NCBI GenBank assembly: GCA_030562195.1
Contig: CM060201.1
Span: 30,238,067 to 30,302,066 of the forward strand
DNA length: 64,000 nucleotides
Direction: 5' to 3'
DNA from: Nipponacmea schrenckii
Lineage: Eukaryota > Mollusca > Gastropoda > Lottiidae
Part shown: positions 49,301 to 59,735 of the stretch, piece after piece
Numbering within the stretch: position 1 is the stretch's first letter
Layout: each line of letters begins with the position of its first letter
Position numbers and translations under genes: made by a program
Notes under the pieces: model-generated
Database searches by the model: none
What the model saw: the letters and a program-made list of their open reading frames with translations, nothing else
What the model was told of the DNA's origin: nothing

Positions 49301-52300
49301 TAAAGCAGTCACCGGAAAAACACAAAGATGGCGTATTGCCGGAAATATGAAGTTCGTAAAAGAAGACAAAAATAAAGACGAGAAATTAAAAAACATAGCT
49401 TCTCATACGATCATACCGAACCGAAATTGGCAAGATGTGTCCCAGTTCAAGAATAAGCAGTTTTTTATTGATTACAAAGATGATGCGGGCGGGCGACGTA
49501 TTTTTATTTTTATTTTTTTTAACAAATAAAATGGTTTGAAGCGGGAGGTTTTTGCCGGTGCGGCAGTGCCTGAGAACCAAGACACTTTTTTTTTGTGGCC
49601 AAAACACACATCAAGACTGTTTGTGTGCCGCCACCATCAGCAGTTCAAGTCTTAATACAAAGATACAAATATTTACCTTGTTTAAAATGAGAATAGAAGG
49701 GACATGTTTATTTAAATGTAATATCTTTAAAACATTTTTATTCAGAGCGTTTCGTGTCCATGTATCAGATACATCTACTAACACACCAACTGGAAAAACA
49801 ATGAAATAATAATTTACTGAAATCTATTGTCAAATCCTTTGACACTTTCTGAAATTTTTACAGAAATTGTTTTATGATTTCACTTGTATGTTCAGAAAGT
49901 TAACAACAGTTAATTAACTCTAATAGGAATACACCTACACAGCAGTATTTCATGTCAAGTCTAAACTAATAAATTTAGTCAGTTACATGCCACAAATGAT
50001 ACCCTTTTTAATACTACTTGATATGGCAAGGGCTTATTCAAGTAAGGTGCCATGAATATGGCTAAAATAAAACAAGTTGATAAGAAAAGGGTTTCTCTGA
50101 CTATTGATCAACAGGGGTGACAAAAAATAAATGCAAGTGAGAATTAATATAGAATATACCAAAACTTACTCATATCAGCTTTAGCTACACTGTCCTTTGG
50201 ATCCGTTACCATATTGGCTTCTAAATTATGTCTGAAATAATTCAATTTGTTGGATGATGAATTAGGTGGAAATATTGAGCTCTTTGAGCACCTAATCAGT
50301 TATATATACAGGCCTCAAAATTTGCTTCCCCAGCGTAAACGAAAAATCGTTGACGGTAATTTTCATTACGTAACCGATAGTTCGGTTCGGACTCAAACGT
50401 TCGCGAAACCGATCGGTTACGTCGTTTAGTGGTGTAAGGTAGGTAGGTAAATGGCGAGTTAACGTTCGTTTTGCCCAATCATGCAGTCCATCTGATTTGA
50501 TATGCCGCAAGATATTTCCTTTGTGAACACAACTTACACCATCGGCATAATTCTGTAATCCGGACATGACTGCCCCCTTGATCCCACGTCTGCTGGCTTC
50601 CTTTCTGATATCTGAGAGGTGTGTCGAACAAACTTTACATTCCAGTTTTTCAATATTTCCATCATCGGCGATTTCAACAATTTTAAAATCTTTATTGAAT
50701 GGCCATTTATTGAAAGTCTTAACAGTGACGCTTTCTGGTTTACGATTTGGCTGTGCCATTTTCTTACAGGTGACTGAACTGGCCGATTCCCTGGCAACAG
50801 TACAAGATCGACTTTAGGCTAATAGTTAATAAATGTTTAGTTACGCCGGAAAATCACAACTAGCTGATATGTAACTTTTTTTTTATTAATAATATTTTAT
50901 TGACAGTTTGTTGAACTTAATAAGTGAGAGTAAAACCAAAACGTCATTGAAACAATAAAATCAATTAAATCTATATAAAACGATCAAATAGAGATGAAAG
51001 TTACATTACATAGGCCCTACTACAATAACAAAGAAACAATATTAATCATATGCATGGCCTAACATTGGCCCGGGAATGAGGATAATAAATTTTTCTTCCT
51101 AAGATTGGTTCACGCGATGATCCCGTGTTAGATAATACTGCTGCCATAAAACAATGTGGAATTTTTATTAGTAGCGTATTGAAAATGAAATAGTTTAACA
51201 TCCTGCCACCTTCACGGTGAGTTTTACCGATTGAAAACTGATTTGAGACATTTTACTGTTATCGTTATACGGCAAAAGTTCACGTAACCGATTTTTCGTT
51301 CTGCCCATTTAGACTTTGCGTAACCGACACGCGAACGATCGTTTCGTTTGCGTCAAAATTTGAGGCCTGTATATAGGATATGTATCACCCCAATTGAAAT
51401 AAATGAATATATTCATGTTGCATGGCTAGATCAAAACTAAATATCTATAAAAATCTCTCATTAGCCCTTTGTTTTTGGTATTTGGTAAAATTAAGATGAA
51501 ACCTCTGTTTACCCGGAAGCATTTAAGACGATTAGTACACCTGACAAATTTCTGTATGAAAAAAACAATACCTTTTTCTCTTAGCAGGATCTAAGACACC
51601 AGGTGTATCTAGAAATATCTTCAAAAAAAAAAGAAATTTGAATAAGAGGCATAAAACAATTAATTAATTTGAGTAAAATCTGTAACTACTATGATTGGAT
51701 GAACATGTTTTACAAGCAGTACTTATAAAAGGCACGAAAATAGCTTAAAATATACCTCAAACTAGGAATGCTACTTACTATTTATCAGATTCTCAAGGAA
51801 TGACGAGTCATCATTAACATTCACATGTTGATAATTCACACATGGATTTGAAGGCTCAAATTGGACGTAAGCAGTGAAAATTATTTGCTAAACTTTGAGG
51901 TATAGTGGGTCAACTAAATAGCAAATATGTCCCTTCTATGTATCTTGTTGTGTAACAGTATGTACACATATAATGTTCATGTATAAAAATCATTAAAATG
52001 TTTTAGGAATATATGTGTACTTGAAATCAAATAGAATTTCAAATAACTTACAATTTGTGTTTCTTCTTCTGTCAGTACAGCTAATGTATTTTTTCTTGTA
52101 GTATGCACTTTGTTTGAAACCGAACTCACCTAATTAAACCAAAATAGAATCTATTTTACTGAGATATCAAACAAATTAAACTAGATGTTTGATGATATTA
52201 CTAATTGTAAAGATAAAAAGACGACTGAAACTCCTCCGTGTTGAATCAGGAAGCTGGATAACGGCTTATAGAAGACTGACGTATCAGGATACTTAGGATG

Positions 52301-55240
52301 CAGGGTGCTCGTAAAGGATAAAAAGATGTAGATGTGTGAGACACCCAACTGAAGAAGACAAACTTCGTATACGGTAATAAGGCAAACTTAGTTATTAGAG
52401 TGACATGACCACAGATAATTGATGCTATCAAAGTCCCCTATACAATTACTCCTTACAGGTTCATTTCTTAGTTTGAAATCACTGGAAATCATTCAGTCTA
52501 AAGGCCTGTGTCCACATTCGCGTTTTCAGGAGCGTTTTCACGCCGCCTAACACGCGTCGAGAAACCCGAAAGAGTATTTCAATAGTATTTCAATGACTTG
52601 TCTACATAGGTTTAGTCGAAAAAATGCCACACTGTGCCGACGCAGCGTAAAATGCCCATAACCTCCGAAGGGGTTTTGAGCGTTTCACGCCTGGCGTGAT
52701 TCAATAGCTGCAAGTGAAAGAATTGCACTCAAAATGTCGTGTGAGCATATTTAGCAGCAATTAAGCCCCATATTACGCCTCCGAGTACACTAATGTGGAC
52801 ATAGTACAATGCAGCGTATTACGCAGAGTCATTTAAGGCATTTTCCGACGCGTATTACGTGGCGTGAAAACGCTCCTTACAACGCAAATGTGGACACAAG
52901 CCTTTACAGTAAAATAAATCATTGCAGATTCAGTGAAGAGTGTAGTGTTGGCAGTAAGGTGTAGAGAAAACCTGTAACCTCAACACCACAATGAGCACAT
53001 CAAGCTGAGAAACCCTGGTTTAGACAGTGGGTAGTTAACATATTACTTATTTCAATTGTTTTTGTAAATTTTTAACTATTTTGAATTTGTAGCAATATTA
53101 CCTTCCAGTTCATCAGGCTATTGGTTAATGTTGATTTACCAGCATTTGGTGCTCCAATTATAGAAATCCTTAAGATCTTAGCATTTTCTGGCTGGTCTGG
53201 AACTAGACTTTTTCTTTCCTTCTCAATATCTACATAAATCACCAGACATTATAGTTCAACTTATAGTAACAACATGATTGTAACATTACTATATCGCTGA
53301 TGTATTGAGCATCAAATATATCAATACACATCGTCCATGGACATAAATGTGAAAATAACAGCAGCAGATTTAAGGTATAATAAATATATCTATCTACAGA
53401 ACAATATTTCTAATGTAAAGCTAAAATTAATATGACAGCACATAGCTGTTATTAGGTTCTGCTATTTATGAGGAATGTTAATGCCTTAGGTAGCATCATG
53501 AAATTTATTTTTATTATGTCTTATTCAAGGTCATTGTACTTTCACATGTCTATTGAGAACCGATGGCTGCTATTTCCTTGGCATGCTAATATATAGAATC
53601 AACGCTCTAACTGACTGTGTGTTGGAACCAATAGAGTGGATAAAACAGACAAAATAGTAAGTAACTCACCACTAGTAGGTCCAATGCCTCGCAGTACTTT
53701 TGAATGTGTTTCTTGACCACTGTCTAAAGAGTTTTCACCCTCTTCTCCATCAAAACATTCGCTTTTGACCTTTTGAAAACTTTGTCGACCATTAGACAAT
53801 ATGTTACTTCTACACTCTTCCAGGGGCTTCTCATGTGATTCTACATGCTGATCTCCATTTTGACTCACAGTAGACAAATCATCTGCATCTTCATTGAGTT
53901 CTTCAATGAATGATCCTTTGTTATTGGAGACTGTTGAACAATTTCTCTGGAAGTTATAATGTAATGATAAGACTCTGCCATACGTCACTGAAATATAAAA
54001 CAAACATTTTGACTCTTTATGACAGTAGTTTTTAGAGTATATTAAAAGACAAACCTATTTATATTTTGTACTGGTATTCATATTATAATCAACAATCAAA
54101 GTTATTTAAATTTCGTGGATAGAAGGTCTTAGAATACACTCGTCCTACGGCTAATATTTGTATTTAATATTGACTATTGGTTAAATAAGTATGCATCCCA
54201 CACTTTATCAATTTTAAATAAGTAGTTGCCTAGCAAGATACGCAGACTTTAAAGTATATTTTCTGTTTTAACTCCGGGTGAAACTCCAACATTATTTGTA
54301 GAAATAAACGAAAATTAGCAAGATTTATTTCAATCCAAATTGCTTCTATGACTATATCCATAGATTCTAAATATTCCTGTCTTTTCTTATTAACTGCATG
54401 TTTACTCAATTTTACAGCCAACCCAAATCCTGTTAAACATCTATAACTGCCATGGGCCAACAGCTAATTGCATAATGACACCTAATTTCATAACAAAGTT
54501 GCTTAAAGATAGCCTTGCGAAGCAAGGTGTCATACACCCAACATCAGCTTTAATTGCAAGTACAAATCATTGTTTGTTGTCCATTCACATTGGTTCATGT
54601 CTATTCTTTAGAAAATCATGGCAATCATGTCATCTTATTCAAAGGCCGAATAAGAGTTGTAGCTTTTGTTGATGTGTTATACAACAAACCATTTATTGTT
54701 TGTCCATGAATCATACAATACATTATATTCAAAATAGCTGGAATGTAAACCTAAGTCCGTCAGTGCAGGCTTGGTGCACATCAAGCTGAAAACACCAGAC
54801 CTTCATAGCATGCAACTATTAGTAAATTGGCCTAAGTAATAGTAATATGATTATGCAAGGTCAATGACAATAATATCAATAAATTGAAAGAAATATATCT
54901 AAAATCTCAGTATTTGGAGTAGAGAGTATGTTAGTTTCTCAAAAAATTAACTTACGACTATTCTACTAATTAATGTTCTATTCATTTCCATAAAGGCGAA
55001 GTAAATAACCGCTAGATCTATAGCCTAATACATGACAAAACGAGTTGCATAATGCAACTTGCATTTTTAATATTTTATCGTTTCACGACTAGGAAAGGTA
55101 CATATAATTTTGGTTTTCACTAGCTCTAATAAGTACTTACAGTTTAAGGTCTGATACTTGCGTCGATAAGGATTTAAACGCCTTGACCTGATGAATAAGT
55201 TGGCTAGCTGTGGCAGCCCTCGTGCTGATAAAGTTGCCAT
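43398..55240 (-). CDS. ERAL1: Era-like GTPase, mitochondrial 12S rRNA chaperone
   Basis: Coding exons (minus): 55240-55141, 53987-53670, 53229-53102, 52129-52052, 51618-51572, 50231-50170, 49789-49677, 48399-48240, 46661-46270, 45826-45677, 45143-45066, 43529-43398. They join in frame to 1758 nt, 585 aa. Era motifs: G1 GAPNAGKST (165-173), switch HTTR (191-194), G3 DTPG (212-215), G4 NKVD (281-284, split by an intron), G5 SA (455-456), and KH-domain GRKG (547-550). The N-terminus is basic and acid-free for about 33 residues, fitting a mitochondrial presequence. In homologues the protein binds the 3' end of small-subunit mitochondrial rRNA during ribosome assembly. It is about 150 aa longer than human. 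The extra lies in a poorly conserved linker (exon 2) and in exons 8-9, which include an Asp/Arg/Tyr-rich stretch near residues 340-360. Start is the first ATG with a plausible presequence. Confidence 0.95.
43736..44396 (+). mobile_element. Hairpin-ended element (complete, variant 5' hairpin)
   Basis: The 5' terminus here is ATAGCGATGGCCATCG, then TAATACACCCAC and TGGCAGCC. The stem is CGATGG/CCATCG rather than CTTGCC/GGCAAG. The core units carry AAGAACAAGGGCAATAACTC and TTTCAATAGGGTTCATCC. The 3' end has GGACAGATAGGGGCAACGAC and hairpin ATACGCCCACATTAATGTG. It lies in ERAL1 intron 11. Confidence 0.7.
46942..48020 (+). mobile_element. Hairpin-ended element in ERAL1 intron 8
   Basis: It begins TTATCTAGCAAGATACGCCC with a short ATCT/AGAT stem. 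It has six units of about 170 bp (AAGTCAAGGGCAATAACTCA, GATCTCATCAATATAAATGA, AAGTTTCATTCAAATCC). It ends GACGGACCGACAGGGGTGAC, then the 3' hairpin CCACATTATAATGTGGGCG. It is antisense to ERAL1. Confidence 0.75.
48565..49581. mobile_element. DNA-transposon-like element with 15-bp inverted termini
   Basis: CTTGGTTCTCAGGCA at 48565-48579 is matched perfectly by TGCCTGAGAACCAAG at 49567-49581. Inside, GCGGGCGGGCG followed by a TTTTATTTTTATTTT-type run occurs near both ends in direct orientation. The interior is more GC-rich than its surroundings and contains AAGATGGCG at 49326 and short frames I do not recognise. No target duplication is evident. It lies in ERAL1 intron 7. Confidence 0.65.
50292..50759 (-). 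CDS. N-terminal zinc-finger fragment of a hAT-type transposase
   Basis: A 155-codon frame starting [11 protein letters not shown] inside the hAT-like element at 50309-51369, in ERAL1 intron 5. It has [16 protein letters not shown], then CKVC and a downstream [10 protein letters not shown], giving a C-x2-C...H-x6-H arrangement like the BED/TTF-type fingers at the front of hAT transposases and of their domesticated relatives. The frame does not contain a catalytic RNase H core or the hAT dimerisation region. It runs through the terminal inverted repeat into flanking DNA before stopping, so the natural end is lost. It is most likely the retained 5' part of an internally deleted transposase gene. 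Confidence 0.55.
   Translation of the reverse strand: MAQPNRKPESVTVKTFNKWPFNKDFKIVEIADDGNIEKLECKVCSTHLSDIRKEASRRGIKGAVMSGLQNYADGVSCVHKGNILRHIKSDGLHDWAKRTLTRHLPTYLTPLNDVTDRFRERLSPNRTIGYVMKITVNDFSFTLGKQILRPVYITD
50309..51369 (-). mobile_element. hAT-like non-autonomous element
   Basis: The ends are CAGGCCTCAAAATTTG at 50309 and CAAAATTTGAGGCCTG at 51369, an inverted repeat of 16 bp with at most a base or two different. Subterminal copies of CGTAACCGA/TCGGTTACG motifs occur at both ends (50374, 50414, 51287, 51321). Flanks are TATATATA (50301-50308) and TATATAGG (51370-51377), consistent with an 8-bp target duplication (6 of 8 match). CAGGC-type ends and 8-bp duplications are hAT features. It carries the zinc-finger frame. 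Confidence 0.75.
52499..52906. mobile_element. Palindromic MITE with ~60-bp arms in ERAL1 intron 3
   Basis: The left arm TAAAGGCCTGTGTCCACATT...GGAGCGTTTTCACGCC...ACGCGTCG is reverse-complementary to the right arm CGACGCGTATTACG...GGCGTGAAAACGCTCC...AATGTGGACACAAGCCTTTA. It is about 408 bp and markedly more CpG-rich than its surroundings. Terminal TA on both sides suggests a TA target site. Confidence 0.85.
54225..54560 (+). mobile_element. Two 5'-end fragments of the hairpin-ended family
   Basis: GTTGCCTAGCAAGATACGCA followed by TATTTTCTGTTTTAACTCC matches the start of the copy at 46942. At 54508-54540, AGATAGCCTTGCGAAGCAAG then GTGTCATACACCC is a second 5' terminus with a CCTTGC/GCAAGG stem. 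No core array or 3' end is present. Both lie in ERAL1 intron 1. Confidence 0.55.
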
Positions 55241-55508
55241 TTTGTTTACAAGCTCTCCGGAACGATTCGGCAAACTCCGTTAGAGTTTTACGGAAATCAA
55301 ACCGGAAGAAGTATCACTTACTATTTACAAAGCGGCTTGATTCTTTTATCATCCATTTTATGTTCGTACTATCACCTGCACCGGCCTCTTAATAATTTTA
55401 ATTGGTACACGTTGAATAATATCGCGACATTTTGTAGTCATATGGTATTCCTTTGGATTTCTTTTTTTTATTTAAACAACACTCTGTTTTCCGAAACTCA
55501 CTAAAAAT
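55241..55508. promoter_or_regulatory. Bidirectional promoter region, ERAL1/SRP9
   Basis: There are 268 bp between divergent start codons. It includes ACCGGAAG at 55301-55308, a strong ETS/GABP-type site, common in housekeeping and mitochondrial gene promoters. Shared promoter use is inferred from spacing. Confidence 0.65.
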
Positions 55509-55745
55509 ATGACTTATATAAAGTCCTGGGATGAATTCGCGAAAGCTGTGGAAAGAGTTTATGTGAATAACCCATTAAAATGCCGTTTTGTTTTGAAGTA
55601 CAAAAATGTGGAGGGATTGTTGATAATGAAAATTACAGATGATCATGTTTGTTTACAATATAAAACAGAACATAATCAGGATGTGAAAAAATTGGAAAAG
55701 TTACTTGGTCATTTGATACGAGATATGGCATCAAAGGAAAAGTAG
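55509..55745 (+). CDS. SRP9: Signal recognition particle 9 kDa protein
   Basis: A single uninterrupted 78-codon frame. It matches SRP9 along its length: SWDEFAKAVERVYVNNPLKC, RFVLKYKN, ITDDHVCLQYKTEHNQDVKK and a short C-terminal helix ending in MASKEK. SRP9 pairs with SRP14 to bind the Alu domain of SRP RNA and pause translation while ribosomes dock at the ER. The length is slightly below human (86 aa); the difference is the variable C-terminal tail. No intron is present, unlike the vertebrate gene. It has an intact frame, a promoter-like upstream region shared with ERAL1 and a poly(A) signal at 55949-55954, so it reads as functional rather than a processed pseudogene. Confidence 0.95.
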   Translation: MTYIKSWDEFAKAVERVYVNNPLKCRFVLKYKNVEGLLIMKITDDHVCLQYKTEHNQDVKKLEKLLGHLIRDMASKEK

Positions 55746-55948
55746 AAATTATCTCTGAAGTTCATGAAATTTGATTAATGATGAATCCTCGATATTTTGT
55801 GATGAAGTTATGGAGACATTTGGACTTTTGGTTAAAAAATGTGGATGTGATTATATATAAAGAAGATCTACCCAGACAGATGTTTTTAAAAGATAATTTC
55901 TTTTCTCAATTTGCTTAATACGCATCAGCAAATTTTGTGCGTAATTAA

Positions 55949-55954
55949 AATAAA
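55949..55954 (+). promoter_or_regulatory. SRP9: Poly(A) signal for SRP9
   Basis: AATAAA about 204 bases after the SRP9 stop codon, the first good hexamer downstream. Confidence 0.55.
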
Positions 55955-56371
55955 AATTTTGAGTACCAGTATGTTGTATTCAGCTTGTATTTGTAAATAA
56001 TAATAGCAATGATAAAATTTCATGTATGTCTTATGAAGAAATTTTAATTTAAAAGTGTGTTTGAGATGAGTCCATGCGTAAGCGTGAATGTTTTGAATGT
56101 AGGCTTAATATGGGTTGGAATTAAATAATGTTATTATTATGTCCATTTGATTTTGTGTAACTATGTAAGCTTATACATGTTTTGATATAATAATATATTA
56201 TAAAACAAAAGGTTTCATTTTACTTCCAAAGAGAATATGACATTCTCACTTCTGCCTGGAATTTCACTTCATATGTGCTTCCAGAATAAGATTTAGAATT
56301 TTTTTGATGGGATGCCAATTAAAAGCGTTAATGCCCTTTTTGTGCCATTAATTTGGTTAACTGTTTCAAAT

Positions 56372-56435
56372 CATCAGACTAACTTCATTGGCCCATAATG
56401 TGCTGAAGAGCTGACATAAAACTCCTTTTCATTTA
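56372..56435 (+). mobile_element. SINE tail fragment
   Basis: ACTTCATTGGCCCATAATGT then GCTGAAGAGCTGACATAAAA and CTCCTTTTCAT match the SINE tail at 5435-5500 in reverse orientation. Confidence 0.5.
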
Positions 56436-58755
56436 AATCATCAGATAACGTGTGTTGAATGAGCATGGACCCAAGAAATTTATATTGGTCTGTTTCGAGT
56501 TGTCTCCCATTAATTACTGTATAATCGAAACAGAAACTATTCATGCAATAACTGATCCAAGTCGCGGAAACTTTGGATGCGGGTTAACGGGCAATTTTTC
56601 ATATCCATTCTAATAAGTTTAAAGGAATTTGAAAATGAAGGGTTGAAATCCTGAATTCTCTGTATTTTTCCCGGTCGTTCAGTGTTGTCAGTCCTCGGAG
56701 TTGTCGCACATCGATAGGCTATGTCCAAAAAATAAAAGCGTGTCTTGCTATTGCAACCATATGATTTGTACCTTAAAGTTGTAGGCTAATATTAAACACC
56801 CTAGTGCACCCACAAGGTACTATATTATTCAGCTCTAGGTTCATTGTATTGTAGTCTTAGACAATATCAGTGGCGAAGAGATTCAAGATTGCGTAAATAT
56901 ATAAAATTGTTTTTTTGACATCTCCAACTTAGGCCCGCTGTGAGGCTTGATTGTCGGGGGGAGGGGGGGGGGCAAGTAAAACGTCGGGAGTATGGTCTTA
57001 ATTGAATTAATGATGATTAATTTTAAGATTTTTTCAGTTGCAATACCCATGGCCCCTGTAGCTGAGGGCCTTCTATTTATGTTAAAATTTTGTGGAGTTG
57101 TTACCATTTTAACTTATAAAATTTGTTACCGTTTTGACATGTTACTGTTTTACTGGATCCCCTGAAGGTATAATTGTTAAGCATATAATATAGTCCCATT
57201 TTCTTATGAACCTTAATACTGAAAGTCTGCATTGTTTCCAATACTTTCTAGAAATAAAAGAATCCAAAAAGACCAAGATGTAAAATTTCGAGTTCCAAGC
57301 TTATTTTGCCCCCTTGCTCTTATCTATGTCGTGCATACGAATATAAAACAAAATTCAAAGTTATTCGCATTCGCGCAGAATATGCCTTTCTTTATATGAA
57401 GACTAGACTGTGTGTGGTTCTTACAATTCCACTAAAACTAATTGTTTGATGACGTCACTATTCCCCAAGAAATGATACCATTACTTAACTTTCAAATTTT
57501 AATTTCTTATTATATACACATGAATTTGTGGACTCAAATTTCGACGGTGAAATAAAATAAGTAAAATTTTGTAAAATCAGCTTCAATGCGGTTTCTATTT
57601 TGTATAGCCTATAGAGGTTTATTATCTTGGTTGGTCGGATGGTAGCGAGTTGGTGCTGTCTGTGTCAGTCTCTTGTTAATTTATATTAATCGAGATAGGA
57701 AAACGTAGACTGAGATTTCTACCACCTTAATTCACCTAATATATCATGACCGTTTCTCAACTTCACTCCATCAGGTGTTTAATTCCACTGTAAGTGAAAG
57801 AGAGAATAGATTAGGTTTACACCTTCTCCAACTCTTGCGGTGCTCGCTTTTCACCTTCCCGACCAAGTAAAAATTGCCTGAATACACCGCCATAACACCC
57901 TGTTGATACTTTTAGTCACTAACACAAAGATCCGCCATTTTGACGAGTCAGAATCGATGATCTTTCCCGAATAAAGATTGTATCGAATTTGAATTACCGA
58001 GATGTCCAACCACAGGTCTAAAAAAAAAATCATTTCTTATAATTATTTTTCTTACTTTTTAGTAGCAAAGTTTTGTATCATATTAAATCATGTATTAAAT
58101 ATAGATTATGTTGTGTAACAAATGTCCATTTGCTATAGCACAGGTTTGCCCAATTTATTCTCTTGCTTGCTAAAGTTCAACCATTTTCTTCGATACAAAT
58201 TGTTAGTAGAAGGGAATGTGTTTTTTATAACACAGATAAATGGTGGCATGTAATTTCAGATGTTAAAGCAAGTAGCAAGTCAAGTTGCTTTTGTTTCTGA
58301 ATGCAAATGGGTGTTAATGCTAATTTCCCGATACGCTTGACACTTTGCGTATAACCTGGGCGGAAAAGGGCTGTGTTTCGAACATTCTTATTAAATATAG
58401 CACCACTTGCAGCTAATTTTCATCAAGTTTCCGTGATTTGATTAATGATATCTCACGAGAATCTTGATAAGCTTCTCAGATTAGCCGCCATTTAATCAAC
58501 CTTCTTTCTCCAAATGTTCTCTTCAATGTTAAAATAACGTCACGAAACGTGTAAGGTGCACGATATAAAAAATGGTATTGGCCTACAGATTGACGATATA
58601 GGTCTGATAATAATATTTAATTATTTAGTATTCTTTTGACTTATTGTAAATTCATTTTAATCATGTCTGTGTTTGAATTATTTATAGTACATACTGAATC
58701 AGATTATTTACGATAACTGTGGTACAATAGTATGAGAATATGTATCAAAAGTAGC

Positions 58756-58823
58756 ATGTTCCTAAAGCAACGCTTGGCCATATACATGTACATGTATATA
58801 TCCAAACGTTGCTTTAGGAACAT
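58756..58823. repeat. 68-bp near-perfect palindrome
   Basis: ATGTTCCTAAAGCAACG at the left is matched by CGTTGCTTTAGGAACAT at the right, and the centre (ATATACATGTACATGTATAT) is itself palindromic. There is one arm mismatch. It could be a hairpin RNA, a tiny foldback element or an inverted-duplication scar. Confidence 0.85.
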
Positions 58824-59735
58824 TCAAAAGTATGAGCCACCTAGAAGGAAAATACAAACGTATAGATCACTAGGAGTTAGATAGTTTTCATAATAGCCAA
58901 ACGTTTGGTATAGAAGAGAAAGAATTCATACATAAATTAAACAGGTTCTATAAATTGCTCACTCCACAGACTGCAAATTTTGACCATATTTTGTTTCCTT
59001 TACCCTTCATAAGTATATTATAAGACAAACATGGTGGTTGATTTCGAATTTGCAAAAATAAGCTAAAGTAACATGTACAGTAACAAGTATCACCTTCATG
59101 TATTTCTCTTGATCTTGTTACATTGCAGTTTTCATAATTTTTCGACCCTCTAAAAAATGATAGAACTCTTTTGAAATTTCGAATTATTTGATACTTCATA
59201 TCAGTTTAACAAAAAAAAAAACCCAAAACAATAGAATAAAGCCTTTTAACGGAAAGTTTCTAAATCATGAGAAAGGGAAATTAATTCTTGAATTTGAAAC
59301 ACTTTTACGACTGTATGTATTGAACGATTGGCTTTAAATGTTTGTGTTCGTCATTACGATGACGGGAGTCGATGTTTTTGGAGATTTTATGTTGTTATTC
59401 AATACGATAATACAATTTGTTTTGAGTCTCGGGAGCGACAAAAAATAACATGAGAAAAGACGCGAGAGAAATGATAATTTGTCTGTACTTTGAATAGCAC
59501 TTAAGCTTTAATAGATTATTGATGTTATTAGGAAAGAATATTGGTTGAGTAAATCCCTGGAGTATTTTAATGCTCAGTCTTGTCCCGCTATTCCAGAACC
59601 TCTCTTAATTTTAACTTTGTAGTTGTGCATTTAATGGGACAACTCATGGCACAAACTAAACGTTTGAAATGAACTCAAAGAACAGTAATGCATTGTATTA
59701 AAATTCGTATGCTATATTGTATAATTTATATAGGG

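Larger units (their letters stand above)
55960..59735. other. Intergenic region without recognised genes
   Basis: About 3.8 kb. It contains a SINE tail fragment (56372-56435), a G run at 56957-56971 and a 68-bp palindrome (58756-58823). GTTTGATGACGTCACTATTC near 57445 resembles part of the MITE family at 4.8 kb. No conserved exon was seen. Confidence 0.5.
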
